NCBI RefSeq assembly: GCF_022533585.1
Contig: NZ_CP092827.1
Coordinates: 4,256,001-4,320,000 of the forward strand
Direction of reading: 5' to 3'
Length of the DNA stretch: 64,000 nt
Origin: Pseudomonas sp. LS.1a
GTDB lineage: Bacteria; Pseudomonadota; Gammaproteobacteria; Pseudomonadales; Pseudomonadaceae
Shown in pieces: positions 1 through 9,721 of this stretch. Both the position numbers and the translations under genes were made by a program. Positions within the stretch are counted from its first letter, which is position 1. Every line of letters begins with the position of its first letter. Under the pieces are notes generated by a model. The model was given only the letters and a program-made list of their open reading frames with translations, was not told the origin of the DNA and did no database searches.

Positions 1-1397
1 GCCTTGCCATCCGGCGGCTCGATGAACGGGAAGGCATCGATCGCGCCCAGGCGCAGGTGCAGCATCTGCAGGATCACCGCCGCCAGGTTGGTGCGCAGGA
101 TCTCCGGGTCGGTGAACGCCGGCCGGCTGTTGAAATCCTCTTCGCTGTACAGGCGCACGCAGATGCCCGGCTCGACCCGGCCACAGCGGCCCTTGCGCTG
201 GTTGGCACTGGCCTGCGACACGGCCTCGATGGGCAGGCGCTGGACCTTGGCGCGGTAGCTGTAGCGGCTGATGCGTGCGGTACCGGTGTCGATCACATAG
301 CGGATGCCAGGCACGGTCAGCGAGGTTTCCGCGACGTTGGTGGCCAGCACCACGCGGCGCCCGGTGTGCGGCTGGAAGATGCGCTGCTGCTCGGCCGGCG
401 ACAGGCGCGCGTACAACGGCAGGATCTCGGTATGGCGCAGTTGCGCCTTGCGCAAGATCTCGGCGGCATCGCGGATCTCCCGCTCGCCCGGCAGGAAGAT
501 CAGTACATCGCCGGGGCCCTTGCCCTCACTCCGCTCGTGGTGCGCCAGCTCATCCAGCGTGGCGAGGATGGCCTGGTCGACGGTGAGGTCGTCCTCGATC
601 TGGTTGCCCTCCTCGTCCTGCTCGCTGGTCAGCGGGCGGTACCAGGTTTCCACCGGGAAGGTACGCCCGGACACCTCGATGATCGGTGCGCCGTCGAAGT
701 GTTTGGAGAAGCGTTCCAGGTCGATGGTAGCCGAGGTGATGATCAGCTTCAGGTCCGGGCGACGGTGCAGCAGGGTCTTCAGGTAGCCGAGCAGGAAGTC
801 GATGTTCAGGCTGCGTTCATGGGCTTCGTCGACGATGATCGTGTCGTAGCGTTCGAGGAAACGGTCGTGCTGGGTTTCGGCCAGCAGGATGCCGTCGGTC
901 ATCAGCTTGACCAGGGTGTTGGCGTCGCTCTGGTCCTCGAAGCGCACCTGGTAGCCGACCAGCCCGCCCAGGGGCGTGCCCAGTTCTTCGGCGACCCGCG
1001 CAGCAACGCTGCGGGCGGCGATCCGGCGTGGCTGGGTGTGGGCGATCAGGCCATGGCTGCCACGGCCCAGTTCCAGGCAGATCTTCGGCAACTGGGTGGT
1101 CTTGCCCGAACCGGTTTCGCCGGCGATCACAAGCACCTGGTGTTCGGCCAAGGCCTTCTTGATTTCGTCACGCTTGGCAGCGATGGGCAGGCTGTCGTCG
1201 TAGCGCACGGTCGGCACGCTCTGCTGGCGCGCGGTGACCTGGGCGCAGGACGCCTGGACCTTTTCCACCCACTGCGCCAGCTTTGCCTCGTCTGGGCGCT
1301 TGCGCAGTTCGTGCAATTGCCGGCGCAGGCGATGGCGGTCGGCGATCATGGCGTGGTCGAGGTTTTGCAGCAGTTTGTCGATGGCGTGGTCAGTCAT
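1..1397 (-). CDS. hrpA: ATP-dependent RNA helicase HrpA (N-terminal part)
   Basis: DEAH-box RNA helicase of the HrpA family, a cytoplasmic NTP-driven enzyme that remodels RNA or ribonucleoprotein. Only the first 465 codons are in the window; the gene runs off the left edge. Reading on the minus strand from the ATG at 1397, Walker [10 protein letters not shown] lies near residue 91, the DEAH box ([10 protein letters not shown]) near residue 188 and motif III SATID near residue 221, in the order and spacing expected of the family. The N-terminal leader before the helicase core (about 80 residues, rich in Arg/Lys/Leu) is typical of HrpA. HrpA proteins are usually about 1300 residues, so roughly two thirds is missing because of the window edge, not because of a break. 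Confidence 0.95.
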   Translation of the reverse strand, partial: MTDHAIDKLLQNLDHAMIADRHRLRRQLHELRKRPDEAKLAQWVEKVQASCAQVTARQQSVPTVRYDDSLPIAAKRDEIKKALAEHQVLVIAGETGSGKTTQLPKICLELGRGSHGLIAHTQPRRIAARSVAARVAEELGTPLGGLVGYQVRFEDQSDANTLVKLMTDGILLAETQHDRFLERYDTIIVDEAHERSLNIDFLLGYLKTLLHRRPDLKLIITSATIDLERFSKHFDGAPIIEVSGRTFPVETWYRPLTSEQDEEGNQIEDDLTVDQAILATLDELAHHERSEGKGPGDVLIFLPGEREIRDAAEILRKAQLRHTEILPLYARLSPAEQQRIFQPHTGRRVVLATNVAETSLTVPGIRYVIDTGTARISRYSYRAKVQRLPIEAVSQASANQRKGRCGRVEPGICVRLYSEEDFNSRPAFTDPEILRTNLAAVILQMLHLRLGAIDAFPFIEPPDGK

Positions 1398-1495
1398 GGG
1401 GCTTTTTAGTGATGCAGGTGGGCCTGCTTTTTCATGATCGGCATTCGAAGGATGCGCGATTGTCGCAGATTTGCCGGTTCTCTGCTGCCTGTGCC

Positions 1496-1588
1496 GGCCT
1501 CTTCGCGGGTAAACCCGCTCCCACAGGTACCCCACAGCTCTCAGCCTTGATGCGATCCTGTGGGAGCGGGTTCACCCGCGAAGAGGCC
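1496..1588. repeat. REP inverted pair downstream of the hrpA start region
   Basis: Two near-identical 31-nt arms, ggcctcttcgcgggtaaacc and onward (1496-1526) and its reverse complement (1558-1588), are separated by about 31 nt. This is the Pseudomonas REP-pair layout that recurs through the window. It lies between divergent hrpA and the glutamine synthetase-like gene, one of the few pairs here not at a gene end. Confidence 0.8.
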
Positions 1589-1681
1589 AGTTGCAACAGC
1601 ACATATGTTTAGCCAAATGCGATGTAAAGGTTGCCATTCACTGCTTTAATCAACCTTACGCCGCATGTGAGTATCAAAGGC

Positions 1682-1846
1682 ATGACTCCCGTCCAGCCCA
1701 TCGCCCCACCGCTGTCCCGCCCTTCGCTGCCGAAGGCCCGGCGCCGTGCCGGTGAAAATCCGCTGGTCCACATCATCCTTGCCTTCTGGGCCCTGTGGCA
1801 CTGCCGTCACGCGCGCCCACCGGATTTCTCGCTCACGCCTTCGTGA
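1682..1846 (+). CDS. Possible small ORF upstream of the polyamine genes
   Basis: A 54-codon open frame with ATG at 1682 lies in the otherwise gene-free stretch 1398-1931. It encodes a basic, proline-rich start followed by a hydrophobic patch (LVHIILAFWALWHC near residues 28-41). The nearest purine-rich sequence (AAAGG) is too close to the ATG to be a convincing ribosome site. I recognise no family. It could be a leader or chance coding. Apart from this frame and the REP pair I see nothing else in 1398-1931. Confidence 0.25.
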   Translation: MTPVQPIAPPLSRPSLPKARRRAGENPLVHIILAFWALWHCRHARPPDFSLTPS

Positions 1847-1931
1847 CCCAACCCGGCCGTCGTCTGGCCGTTTGAATCAGCCGGGCCGCCTGCATGCGCG
1901 GTGGCCCTGTGCGCCCGTGAGCGAATCCATC

Positions 1932-3296
1932 ATGCACTTTGCACCCGTAGAGCAGGCCAGCCGTTTTCTGGCCGACAACCCCGATATCGAGCTGTTTGAA
2001 CTGTTCATCCTCGACGCCAACGGCGTACCGCGCGGCAAGCTGCTGCACCGCGAGGAACTGCTGGCCGTGTACCAGACCGGCCGGCCGCTGCCCAGCACCA
2101 TCCTCGGCCTGACCCTGAACGGCGACGACGTGGAAAACTCCGGCCTGGTGTGGGACGTCGGCGATATCGACTGCCGCGCCTACCCGCTTGAAGGCAGCCT
2201 GGTGCGCCTGCCCTGGCGCCGGGTGCCGACCGCCGCAGTGCAGGTGAGCATGCACCCAAGCGAGGGCCTGCCGGCCAGCATCGCCGACCCGCGCCACGTG
2301 CTGCTGCGAACCATCGAGGCGTTGAAAGCCGACGGCTACCATCCGGTGATGGCCTGCGAGCTGGAGTTCTACCTGCTCGACCAGCAACCAGATGCCCAGG
2401 GCCGCCCGCAACCGGCGCTGGACAACGATGGCGGTCGCCCACGCACCACCCAGGTGTATGGCCTGCGCGAACTGGAGCAGATCGAGCCGTTCCTCGCCGA
2501 CCTCTATGCCGCCTGCAAAGCCCAGGGCATCCCGGCCCGCACGGCGATTTCGGAATACGCCCCCGGCCAGGTGGAAATCACCCTCGAACACGGCGACGCC
2601 CTGCAGGCGATGGACCAGGCCGTACGCTACAAGCGCCTGGTCAAAGGCGTGGCCCATGCCCATGGCATGCAGGCCTGCTTCATGGCCAAGCCGTTCGCGC
2701 AACTGGCCGGCACCGGCATGCACATGCACCTGAGCCTGGCCGACAGCGCCGGCAACAACCTGTTCGCCAGTGAGGACAAGGCCGGTACCCCGCTGCTGCG
2801 CCAGGCCGTGGCCGGCATGCTGCGCCACCTGCGCGACTCGCTGCTGCTGTTCTGCCCCAACGCCAACTCGTTCCGCCGCTTCCAGGCCAACAGCTATGCA
2901 CCGCTGGCGCCGACCTGGGGCGTGGACAACCGTACCGTGAGCCTGCGCATACCGGGCGGCCCGGCCAACAGCCGGCATGTGGAGCACCGCATCTGCGGCG
3001 CCGACGCCAACCCCTACCTGGCCGCTGCGGCGATCCTTGCCGCCAGCCACCGGGGCATCCGTGAACAACTTGACCCGGGGGCACCGGTAGAAGGCAACGG
3101 CTATGCCCAGGCCACCGAACACCTGCCCACCGACTGGCTGACCGCTCTCGATGCCCTGCAGCATTCCAGCTGGGCTCGCGAAGCACTGGGCGAGGACTTC
3201 CTTGGCGTGTACCTGAAGGTCAAGCGCGCCGAGTACCGCCAGTTCATGGCCGAAGTCAGCGAGCAGGACTGGCGCTGGTACCTGCACCAGGCCTGA
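1932..3296 (+). CDS. Glutamine synthetase-like gamma-glutamyl-polyamine synthetase
   Basis: Member of the type I glutamine synthetase superfamily in the PuuA/SpuI branch, which ligates glutamate to the amino group of putrescine or related polyamines using ATP. The 454-residue protein has the beta-grasp N-terminal domain (about 15-115) and the catalytic domain. Seen in it are the metal/ATP region MACELEFYLL, the glutamate-binding GQVEITLEHGDALQA stretch, GTGMHMHLS (GS histidine signature) and the NRTVSLRIPGG arginine motif. The ATG at 1932 matches the usual family N-terminus; a GTG at 1917 is an alternative, and neither has a strong ribosome site. An FAD oxidoreductase follows 24 bases later, as expected for the gamma-glutamylation route, where the second enzyme oxidises the adduct. 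The true substrate (putrescine, another polyamine or another amine) cannot be told from sequence. Confidence 0.85.
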   Translation: MHFAPVEQASRFLADNPDIELFELFILDANGVPRGKLLHREELLAVYQTGRPLPSTILGLTLNGDDVENSGLVWDVGDIDCRAYPLEGSLVRLPWRRVPTAAVQVSMHPSEGLPASIADPRHVLLRTIEALKADGYHPVMACELEFYLLDQQPDAQGRPQPALDNDGGRPRTTQVYGLRELEQIEPFLADLYAACKAQGIPARTAISEYAPGQVEITLEHGDALQAMDQAVRYKRLVKGVAHAHGMQACFMAKPFAQLAGTGMHMHLSLADSAGNNLFASEDKAGTPLLRQAVAGMLRHLRDSLLLFCPNANSFRRFQANSYAPLAPTWGVDNRTVSLRIPGGPANSRHVEHRICGADANPYLAAAAILAASHRGIREQLDPGAPVEGNGYAQATEHLPTDWLTALDALQHSSWAREALGEDFLGVYLKVKRAEYRQFMAEVSEQDWRWYLHQA

Positions 3297-3320
3297 GCCC
3301 CCACCTAACAAGGAACACCC

Positions 3321-4628
3321 ATGAACGCAGCATTGAACAAGGGCCCGGCGCAGCGCGCGCCGTCCTACTACAGCGCCACCCTCAACGACCACACCGAGTA
3401 CCCGCAGCTCAAGGGCACGGTACAAGTGGATGTGGCGATCATCGGTGGCGGCTTTACCGGCGTGGCCACGGCGGTGGAACTGGCCGAGCGTGGCCTGAAA
3501 GTGGCCATCGTCGAAACCAACCGCATCGGCTGGGGTGCCAGCGGGCGCAACGGCGGCCAGGTCACCGGCAGCCTGTCGGGCGACGAAGCCATGCGCACGC
3601 AGATGCGCAACCGCCTGGGTGCCGAGGTCGATGACTTCATCTGGCACTTGCGCTGGCGCGGGCACCAGGTGATCGAGCAGCGCGTGGCGCGCTACGGCAT
3701 CGACTGCGACCTCAAGCGCGGCCACCTGCATGCCGCGATGAAGCCCTCGCACATGGACGAGCTGCGCGCATTCGAAGCCGAGGCCCGGCGGCGCGGCATG
3801 GGCGAGCAGGTGCAACTGCTGGACCGCAACGGCATGGCCGAGCACCTGCAAAGCCCGCTGTACCTGGGCGCGCTGAAGAACCTGCGCAACCTGCACCTGC
3901 ACCCGCTCAACCTGTGCCTGGGCGAGGCCCGTGCAGCCCATGGCCTGGGGGCGCTGATTTTCGAGAACTCCGAAGTGCTGGACATCGTCCACGGCCTGCG
4001 CCCGGCGGTGGTCACTGCTCACGGGCGGGTCGAGGCGCGCCAGGTGATGCTGGCTGGCGATGTGTACCACAAGCTGGAAAAGCGCCAGCTCAAGGGCAAG
4101 ATCTTCCCGGCCATGGGCGGCATTGTCACCACCGCACCGCTGGGGGAACTGGCCGAGCAGATCAACCCGCAGGACCTGGCGGTGTACGACTGCCGCTTCG
4201 TGCTCGACTACTACCGCCTGACCGCCGACAAGCGCCTGCTGTTTGGCGGTGGCGCCAACTATTCCGGCCGTGATTCACGGGATATCGAAGGCGAACTGCG
4301 CCCGTGCATCGAGCGCACCTTCCCGGCATTGAAAGGCGTGCCGATCGAGTTCCAGTGGAGCTGCGCCATGGGCATCGTGGTCAACCGCATCCCCCAGTTG
4401 GGCAAGCTGTCGGACAACGTGTGGTATTGCCAGGGCTATTCGGGGCACGGGATTGCCACCAGCCACATCATGGGCGAGATCATGGCCGAGGCGCTGACCG
4501 GGACGCTGGAGAAGTTCGACACCTTTGCCCAGTGCAAGCATGTGCGGGTGCCGATGGGGGATTTGCTGGGCAACCCGCTGCTGGCGGCGGGGATGTGGTA
4601 CTACCAGATGCTGGAGAAACTGCGCTGA
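3321..4628 (+). CDS. FAD-dependent oxidoreductase (PuuB/OrdL-like)
   Basis: A 435-residue DAO-type flavoprotein that probably oxidises the gamma-glutamyl amine made by the preceding synthetase, giving an aldehyde, H2O2 and ammonia. The Rossmann dinucleotide motif IIGGGFTGVATAVELAERG lies near residues 40-58, followed by NRIGWGASGRNGGQVTG, the signature of the glycine oxidase/PuuB family. The C-terminal GYSGHGIATSHIMGE motif near 375-390 is the second FAD contact. AAGGA sits 8 bases before the ATG. The gene is 24 bases behind the synthetase and probably co-transcribed with it. No aldehyde dehydrogenase or gamma-Glu-GABA hydrolase is adjacent, so the route would have to be finished by genes elsewhere. 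Confidence 0.85.
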   Translation: MNAALNKGPAQRAPSYYSATLNDHTEYPQLKGTVQVDVAIIGGGFTGVATAVELAERGLKVAIVETNRIGWGASGRNGGQVTGSLSGDEAMRTQMRNRLGAEVDDFIWHLRWRGHQVIEQRVARYGIDCDLKRGHLHAAMKPSHMDELRAFEAEARRRGMGEQVQLLDRNGMAEHLQSPLYLGALKNLRNLHLHPLNLCLGEARAAHGLGALIFENSEVLDIVHGLRPAVVTAHGRVEARQVMLAGDVYHKLEKRQLKGKIFPAMGGIVTTAPLGELAEQINPQDLAVYDCRFVLDYYRLTADKRLLFGGGANYSGRDSRDIEGELRPCIERTFPALKGVPIEFQWSCAMGIVVNRIPQLGKLSDNVWYCQGYSGHGIATSHIMGEIMAEALTGTLEKFDTFAQCKHVRVPMGDLLGNPLLAAGMWYYQMLEKLR

Positions 4629-4640
4629 TTACGCGGTAAC

Positions 4641-4757
4641 TGTGGGAGCGGCCTTGTGTCGCGAAAGGGCCGCAAAGCGGCCCTAGGGTCTCAGCGGTGA
4701 TGCTGAAATTGCTGGGGCCGCTTTGCGGCCCTTTCGCGACACAAGGCCGCTCCCACA
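4641..4757. repeat. REP pair with 43-nt arms between convergent genes
   Basis: Arms 4641-4683 and 4715-4757 are perfect reverse complements beginning tgtgggagcggccttgtgtc. This is a different REP family from the 'gcgggtttacccgc' one, and 62149-62268 is a second copy. Sitting between the convergent oxidoreductase and fadD1 genes, it could form a strong hairpin that stops or stabilises both transcripts. Confidence 0.8.
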
Positions 4758-4777
4758 TTGAGCGTGCAGGGCTCTGA

Positions 4778-6475
4778 TCAGGCGATCTTCTTCAAACCCT
4801 GCTTCTTCAGCTCTTCATCGCGCAGTTCGCGGCGCAGGATCTTGCCCACGTTGGTGGTCGGCAGCGCATCGCGGAACTCGATCTGGCGCGGAACCTTGTA
4901 GCCGGTGACGTTGGCGCGCATGTGCTCCATCACCTGTTCCTTGGTCACGGTCATGCCCGGCTTGACCACGATGAACACCTTGATCACTTCACCGGACTTC
5001 TCGTCCGGCACGCCGATGGCCGCGCACTGCAGCACGCCCGGCAGGGCCGCCAGCACATCTTCCAGCTCGTTGGGATACACGTTGAAGCCCGAGACCAGGA
5101 TCATGTCCTTCTTGCGGTCGACGATGCGCATGTAGCCGTCCGGCTGGATCACGGCGATGTCACCGGTCTTCAGCCAGCCATTGCTGTCGAGGATCTCGGC
5201 GGTAGCCTCCTCGCGCTGCCAGTAACCCTTCATCACCTGCGGGCCCTTGACGCACAACTCGCCCACCTCGCCCAGCGGCAGCTCGTTGCCGTTATCGTCG
5301 ATGACCTTGCACAGGGTGGACGGCACCGGAATGCCGATGGTGCCGACCTGGTTGGCCTCTGAGGGGTTCACCGCGGCCACCGGGCTGGTCTCGGTCATGC
5401 CATAGCCTTCGCAGATGGCGCAGCCGGTCACGGCCTTCCAGCGCTCGGCCACGCTCAGCTGCAGGGCCATGCCACCAGACAGGGTGATCTTCAGCGCCGA
5501 GAAGTCCAGGGCGCGGAAGGCCTCGTTGTTGCACAGGGCAACGAACAGGGTGTTGAGGCCGACGAAGCCGCTGAACTTCCACTTGCCCAATTCCTTGACC
5601 ATGGCCGGCAGGTCACGCGGATTGCTGATCAGCACGTTGTGGTTACCGATCAGCATCATGGCCATGCAATGGAAGGTAAAGGCGTAGATGTGGTACAGCG
5701 GCAGTGGGGTGATGAGGATTTCACAGCCTTCGTGCAGGTTGGCGCCCATCAGTGCCCGGCACTGCAGCATGTTGGCCACCAGGTTGCGGTGAGTCAGCAT
5801 CGCGCCCTTGGCCACGCCGGTGGTGCCGCCGGTGTACTGCAGCACCGCCACGTCGTTGGCCTGCGGGTTGGCCTCGGTCACCGGCTGGCCCTTGCCCAGC
5901 GCCAGTGCGTCGTTGAAGCGTACGGCACGCGGCAGGTTGTAGGCCGGTACCATCTTCTTCACATACTTGATCACGCTGTTGATCAGCAGGCGCTTGAGCG
6001 GCGGCAGCAGGTCGGCCACTTCGGTGACGATGACGTGCCTGACCTGGGTCTTGGGCACCACCTTCTCGGCCAGGTGGGCCATGTTGGCCAGGCACACCAG
6101 GGCCTTGGCGCCGGAGTCGTTGAACTGGTGTTCCATTTCCCGTGCGGTGTACAGCGGGTTGGTGTTGACCACGATCAGCCCGGCACGCATGGCACCGAAT
6201 ACCGCCACCGGGTATTGCAGTACGTTAGGCAGCTGCACGGCAATGCGGTCACCCGGCTTGAGGTCGGTATGCTGCTGCAACCAGGCGGCAAACGCCCCCG
6301 ACAGCGCATACAGCTCGCCATAAGTGATAGTCTTGCCCAGGTTGCTAAAGGCCGGTTTGTCGGCAAAGCGTTGGCAGGATTGCTTGAGTACCGCCTGGAT
6401 ATTGGGGAATTCGTCAGGATTGATTTCCGCCGTAATCCCGGCTGGGTACTTATCCTTCCAAAAATGTTCGATCAT
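4778..6475 (-). CDS. fadD1: Long-chain-fatty-acid--CoA ligase FadD1
   Basis: Cytoplasmic or membrane-associated acyl-CoA synthetase that activates fatty acids with ATP and CoA for beta-oxidation. The 565-residue protein has the AMP-binding signature YTGGTTGVAKGA (near residue 213), the GYGMTETSP motif (near 358) and the C-terminal GWLKTGDIA and DRKKDMILVSGFNVYP hinge and linker motifs. The ATG at 6475, giving MIEHFWKDKYP, was chosen because AAGGAG precedes it by about 9 bases; in-frame codons further upstream lack a ribosome site. It lies downstream of and in the same direction as fadD2, the tandem arrangement conserved in Pseudomonas, although about 360 bases containing a REP pair separate them, so independent transcription is possible. 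Confidence 0.93.
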   Translation of the reverse strand: MIEHFWKDKYPAGITAEINPDEFPNIQAVLKQSCQRFADKPAFSNLGKTITYGELYALSGAFAAWLQQHTDLKPGDRIAVQLPNVLQYPVAVFGAMRAGLIVVNTNPLYTAREMEHQFNDSGAKALVCLANMAHLAEKVVPKTQVRHVIVTEVADLLPPLKRLLINSVIKYVKKMVPAYNLPRAVRFNDALALGKGQPVTEANPQANDVAVLQYTGGTTGVAKGAMLTHRNLVANMLQCRALMGANLHEGCEILITPLPLYHIYAFTFHCMAMMLIGNHNVLISNPRDLPAMVKELGKWKFSGFVGLNTLFVALCNNEAFRALDFSALKITLSGGMALQLSVAERWKAVTGCAICEGYGMTETSPVAAVNPSEANQVGTIGIPVPSTLCKVIDDNGNELPLGEVGELCVKGPQVMKGYWQREEATAEILDSNGWLKTGDIAVIQPDGYMRIVDRKKDMILVSGFNVYPNELEDVLAALPGVLQCAAIGVPDEKSGEVIKVFIVVKPGMTVTKEQVMEHMRANVTGYKVPRQIEFRDALPTTNVGKILRRELRDEELKKQGLKKIA

Positions 6476-6735
6476 GGAAGCCCACTCCTTCAGCAACAGC
6501 GAAGTTCGATTCACGCGTCGATGCGCTTATTATTGATATGAGATGACGGCTCGTTGCAAACCGGATCATCTGAAAGCGGGCCGAGAGTAACAGCTTTGCC
6601 TGGGGTCGCCTAGAGGCCAAAACAGGCCTCACGGTCACAAAAATGACTCAATGAACAATACAGGTCATTTTTAGAGTAATTATCCAAAATGTTGCAGATC
6701 GGGCTGTAAAAAGCCTGCTAGAGCTGTTTGAAAGC

Positions 6736-6823
6736 ATTCGCGGGTGAACCCGCTCCCACACAGGTACTGCACAGGCCTTGAGAACTGCAAGCCCCTGTGG
6801 GAGCGGGTTCACCCGCGAAGAAT
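6736..6823. repeat. REP inverted pair between fadD1 and fadD2
   Basis: Arms attcgcgggtgaacccgctc (from 6736) and the complementary sequence ending at 6823 flank about 30 nt. It occupies the fadD2 3' side of the 359-base gap 6476-6834. The remaining part, 6476-6735, is AT-richer and would carry the fadD1 promoter, but I could not pick a specific operator. Confidence 0.75.
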
Positions 6824-6834
6824 CCAACTCGGTC

Positions 6835-8523
6835 TCAAGCGATATCCCGCAGCTCCCGCCGCAGGATCTTGCCCACCGGTGTCATCGGCAACGACTCGCG
6901 CAGCACGATGTGCTTGGGCACCTTGTAGCCGGTAAAGTTGGCCTTGCAGTAGGCCTTCAGCTCATCCACGCTCAGCCCGCCTTCGCGCGGCACCACGAAC
7001 AGCTTCACCGCCTCGCCGGAGCGCTCGTCCGGCACGCCGATGGCTGCGCAGTTGGCGACCTTGGGGTGGCCCATCACCACGTCCTCGATCTCGTTGGGGT
7101 ACACGTTGAAACCCGAGACGATGATCATGTCCTTCTTGCGGTCGACGATGCGGGTGAAGCCGTCCGGGTCGATCACCGCGATGTCGCCAGTCTTGAACCA
7201 GCCTTCCGCATCCAGGGCCTGGGCCGTGGCCTCGGGCTGCTGCCAGTAACCTTTCATCACCTGCGGGCCCTTGATGCACAGCTCGCCCCGCTCGCCCAGC
7301 GGCAGCTCGTTGCCGTCATCGTCGATCACCTTGAAGGCGGTGCCCGCCACCGGGATGCCCACCGTGCCCAGGCGCGCCAACTGGCCGTAAGGGTTGGTGC
7401 TGGCCACTGGCGAGGTTTCGGTCAGGCCGTAGCCTTCGACAATGCGGCAACCGGTAAGCGCCTCCCAACGCTCGGCCGTGGCCTTGACCAGCGCGGTGCC
7501 GCCGGAATTGGTGACCTTCAGCGCCGAAAAGTCGAGCTGGCGGAAGCCCGGGTGGTCCATCAGCGCGACGAACAGGGTGTTCAGGCCCAGCAAGGCGGAA
7601 AAACGCCATTTGCCCAGCTCCTTGATGAAGCCGGGGATATCACGCGGATTGGTGATCAGCACGTTGTGATTGCCGGTGACCATCATGCACATGCAGTTCG
7701 CGGTAAAGGCATAGATGTGATACAGCGGCAGTGGTGCGATCATCACCTCCTGGCCTTCCTTGATCAGCTTCTGCCCGTCCGGCCCGTGCTGCGAGAAGCA
7801 GGCCAGCACCTGCAGCATGTTGGCCACCAGGTTGCCGTGGGTGAGCATGGCGCCCTTGGCCAGGCCGGTAGTGCCGCCGGTGTATTGCAGCACGGCGATG
7901 TCGTCCAGGCAGAGCGGCACCGGCTTGTGCGACAGCTCGCGGCCCTGGCGCAGCACCTGCTTGAACGGCACCGCCTGGGGCAGCTGGTAGGCCGGCACCA
8001 TTTTCTTCAGCTTGTCGACCACGGTGTTGACCAGCCAGCCCTTGGCGGTAGGCAGCAAGTCGCCCATCTTCGCCTCGATCAGGTACTCGATGCCGGTATC
8101 GGGCAGCACCTCCTGCACGCGCTTGCCGAACATGTTCAGGTACACCAGCGCACGTGCGCCGCTGTCCTTGAACTGGTGACGCATCTCGCGCTCGGTGTAC
8201 AGCGGGTTGGTGTTGACCACGATCAGGCCTGCGCGCAGGGCACCGAACACGGCGATGGGGTATTGCAGCACGTTGGGCATCTGCACCGCGATGCGGTCAC
8301 CCGGTTTGAGGTCGGTATGCTGCTGCAACCAGGCGGCGAAGGCCGCCGAATGGCGTTCCAGCTCCGCGTAGTTCAGGGTCACGCCCAGGTTGCTGAAGGC
8401 CGGGCGGTCGGCGAAGCGTTTACAGGAGCGCTCGAACACCTCGACGACCGAGGTGTAGGCATTGATGTCGATGGTCGAAGGCACGCCCGCCGGGCGCTTG
8501 TCATTCCAGAAGTCGGCTTGCAT
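6835..8523 (-). CDS. fadD2: Long-chain-fatty-acid--CoA ligase FadD2
   Basis: Second acyl-CoA synthetase, 562 residues, clearly paralogous to the downstream gene. It shares YTGGTTGLAKGA (near residue 210), EGYGLTETSPVA (near 360), GWFKTGDIAVIDPDG and DRKKDMIIVSGFNVYP. Its start at 8523 gives MQADFWNDKRPAG, matching the N-terminus of the paralogue; a GAGGAA run lies about 10 bases upstream. Two ligases of this type in tandem are normal for Pseudomonas and are thought to differ in chain-length preference and induction. The adjacent, divergently transcribed hydrolase and MaoC hydratase fit a lipid-use neighbourhood. Confidence 0.93.
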   Translation of the reverse strand: MQADFWNDKRPAGVPSTIDINAYTSVVEVFERSCKRFADRPAFSNLGVTLNYAELERHSAAFAAWLQQHTDLKPGDRIAVQMPNVLQYPIAVFGALRAGLIVVNTNPLYTEREMRHQFKDSGARALVYLNMFGKRVQEVLPDTGIEYLIEAKMGDLLPTAKGWLVNTVVDKLKKMVPAYQLPQAVPFKQVLRQGRELSHKPVPLCLDDIAVLQYTGGTTGLAKGAMLTHGNLVANMLQVLACFSQHGPDGQKLIKEGQEVMIAPLPLYHIYAFTANCMCMMVTGNHNVLITNPRDIPGFIKELGKWRFSALLGLNTLFVALMDHPGFRQLDFSALKVTNSGGTALVKATAERWEALTGCRIVEGYGLTETSPVASTNPYGQLARLGTVGIPVAGTAFKVIDDDGNELPLGERGELCIKGPQVMKGYWQQPEATAQALDAEGWFKTGDIAVIDPDGFTRIVDRKKDMIIVSGFNVYPNEIEDVVMGHPKVANCAAIGVPDERSGEAVKLFVVPREGGLSVDELKAYCKANFTGYKVPKHIVLRESLPMTPVGKILRRELRDIA

Positions 8524-8742
8524 TTATTATTGTTCCTCTGCCTGGACCTGCTGTGAGTCCTGTAGTCCTTTCACCTGCCCGCCCGAAAGCGAAAAGGCGT
8601 TGATCCGACGTTAGCAGGTAAGCTCAAGGCGGCATATACGCCAAGTGCCGCCATTAACATTGTGAATCTTATTTGTGTCCTTCCTGCAATCCGGTCGGTT
8701 GTGCATACACTGTCCGGATACCTGTGCGCACAAGGACCCGCC

Positions 8743-9687
8743 ATGCCTCACGACGCCTTCTGGCTGCCCGCCAGCGAGCACTGCAGCCTGTACGTGCACC
8801 AATGGCTACCGGCCACGCCGGTAAAAGCCGTGGTGCTGCTGGCCCACGGCATGGCCGAACATGCCGGGCGCTACCAGCACCTGGGCCATGCCCTGAGCGC
8901 GGCCGGCTTTGCCCTGTTCGCCGCCGACCAGCGCGGCCATGGGCGCACCGCCGAACTGGGCAGCCTCGGCCTGTTCGCCCGCCATCATGGCTGGAATGCC
9001 GTGGTCAACGACCTCGGGCTGCTGGCCCAGCACATCGGCCAGCAGTACCCGTGCACGCCGTTGTTCCTGTTCGGCCACAGCATGGGCAGTTACATCGCCC
9101 AGGCCTATCTGCTGCACCACAGCGCCAGCCTGCATGGGGCGATCCTCAGCGGCTCCAACTACCAGCCGGCGGCGCTGTACCGCGTGGCGCGGCTGATTGC
9201 CCGGCTGGAGGCCTGGCGCCAGGGGCCGCTGGGCAAGAGCGCGCTGATCGAATGGTTGTCGTTCGGCTCGTTCAACAAGGCCTTCAAGCCCAACCGCACC
9301 GCGTTCGACTGGCTCAGCCGCGACCCGGCGCAGGTCGATCTGTACGTCAACGACCCGCTGTGCGGCTTTCGCTGCAGCAACCAGTTGTGGCTCGACCTGC
9401 TGCAAGGCTTGGCGCAGATCAGCCAGCCGAGTAACCTCGCGCAGATCGATCCGAACCTGCCGTTGCTGGTGATCGGGGGTGAATGTGATCCGGTCAGTGC
9501 CGGCAAGCGTCTCACCCACCTGGCCGACGCCCTGCGCGCGACCGGCAATCGACATGTACAGCTGCGCGTCTATCCTGAGGCACGGCATGAAGTACTCAAC
9601 GAAACCAACCGTGACGAGGTCACCGCCGATATTCTCGGCTGGCTTGAACAGGCGCTTGCCCTTGGCCGCCCTGTGCGCAGTGAATGA
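8743..9687 (+). CDS. Alpha/beta hydrolase, monoacylglycerol lipase/lysophospholipase type
   Basis: A 314-residue serine hydrolase. The nucleophile elbow is GHSMGS (Ser near residue 119), the acid is probably the Asp in GGECDPVS (near 248) and the histidine is in ARHEVLNE (near 286). LAHGMAEHAGRY near residues 30-41 is the oxyanion-hole region typical of the hydrolase_4/monoglyceride lipase family. The ATG at 8743 follows AAGGA by 8 bases; upstream in-frame codons are less well supported. No signal peptide is visible from this start, so the enzyme should act in the cytoplasm on acylglycerols or lysophospholipids. It lies divergent to fadD2 and 34 bases before the MaoC hydratase. Confidence 0.88.
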   Translation: MPHDAFWLPASEHCSLYVHQWLPATPVKAVVLLAHGMAEHAGRYQHLGHALSAAGFALFAADQRGHGRTAELGSLGLFARHHGWNAVVNDLGLLAQHIGQQYPCTPLFLFGHSMGSYIAQAYLLHHSASLHGAILSGSNYQPAALYRVARLIARLEAWRQGPLGKSALIEWLSFGSFNKAFKPNRTAFDWLSRDPAQVDLYVNDPLCGFRCSNQLWLDLLQGLAQISQPSNLAQIDPNLPLLVIGGECDPVSAGKRLTHLADALRATGNRHVQLRVYPEARHEVLNETNRDEVTADILGWLEQALALGRPVRSE

Positions 9688-9721
9688 TAGCCGCCCTCCT
9701 CTACCGCTTAAGGAAGCCCCG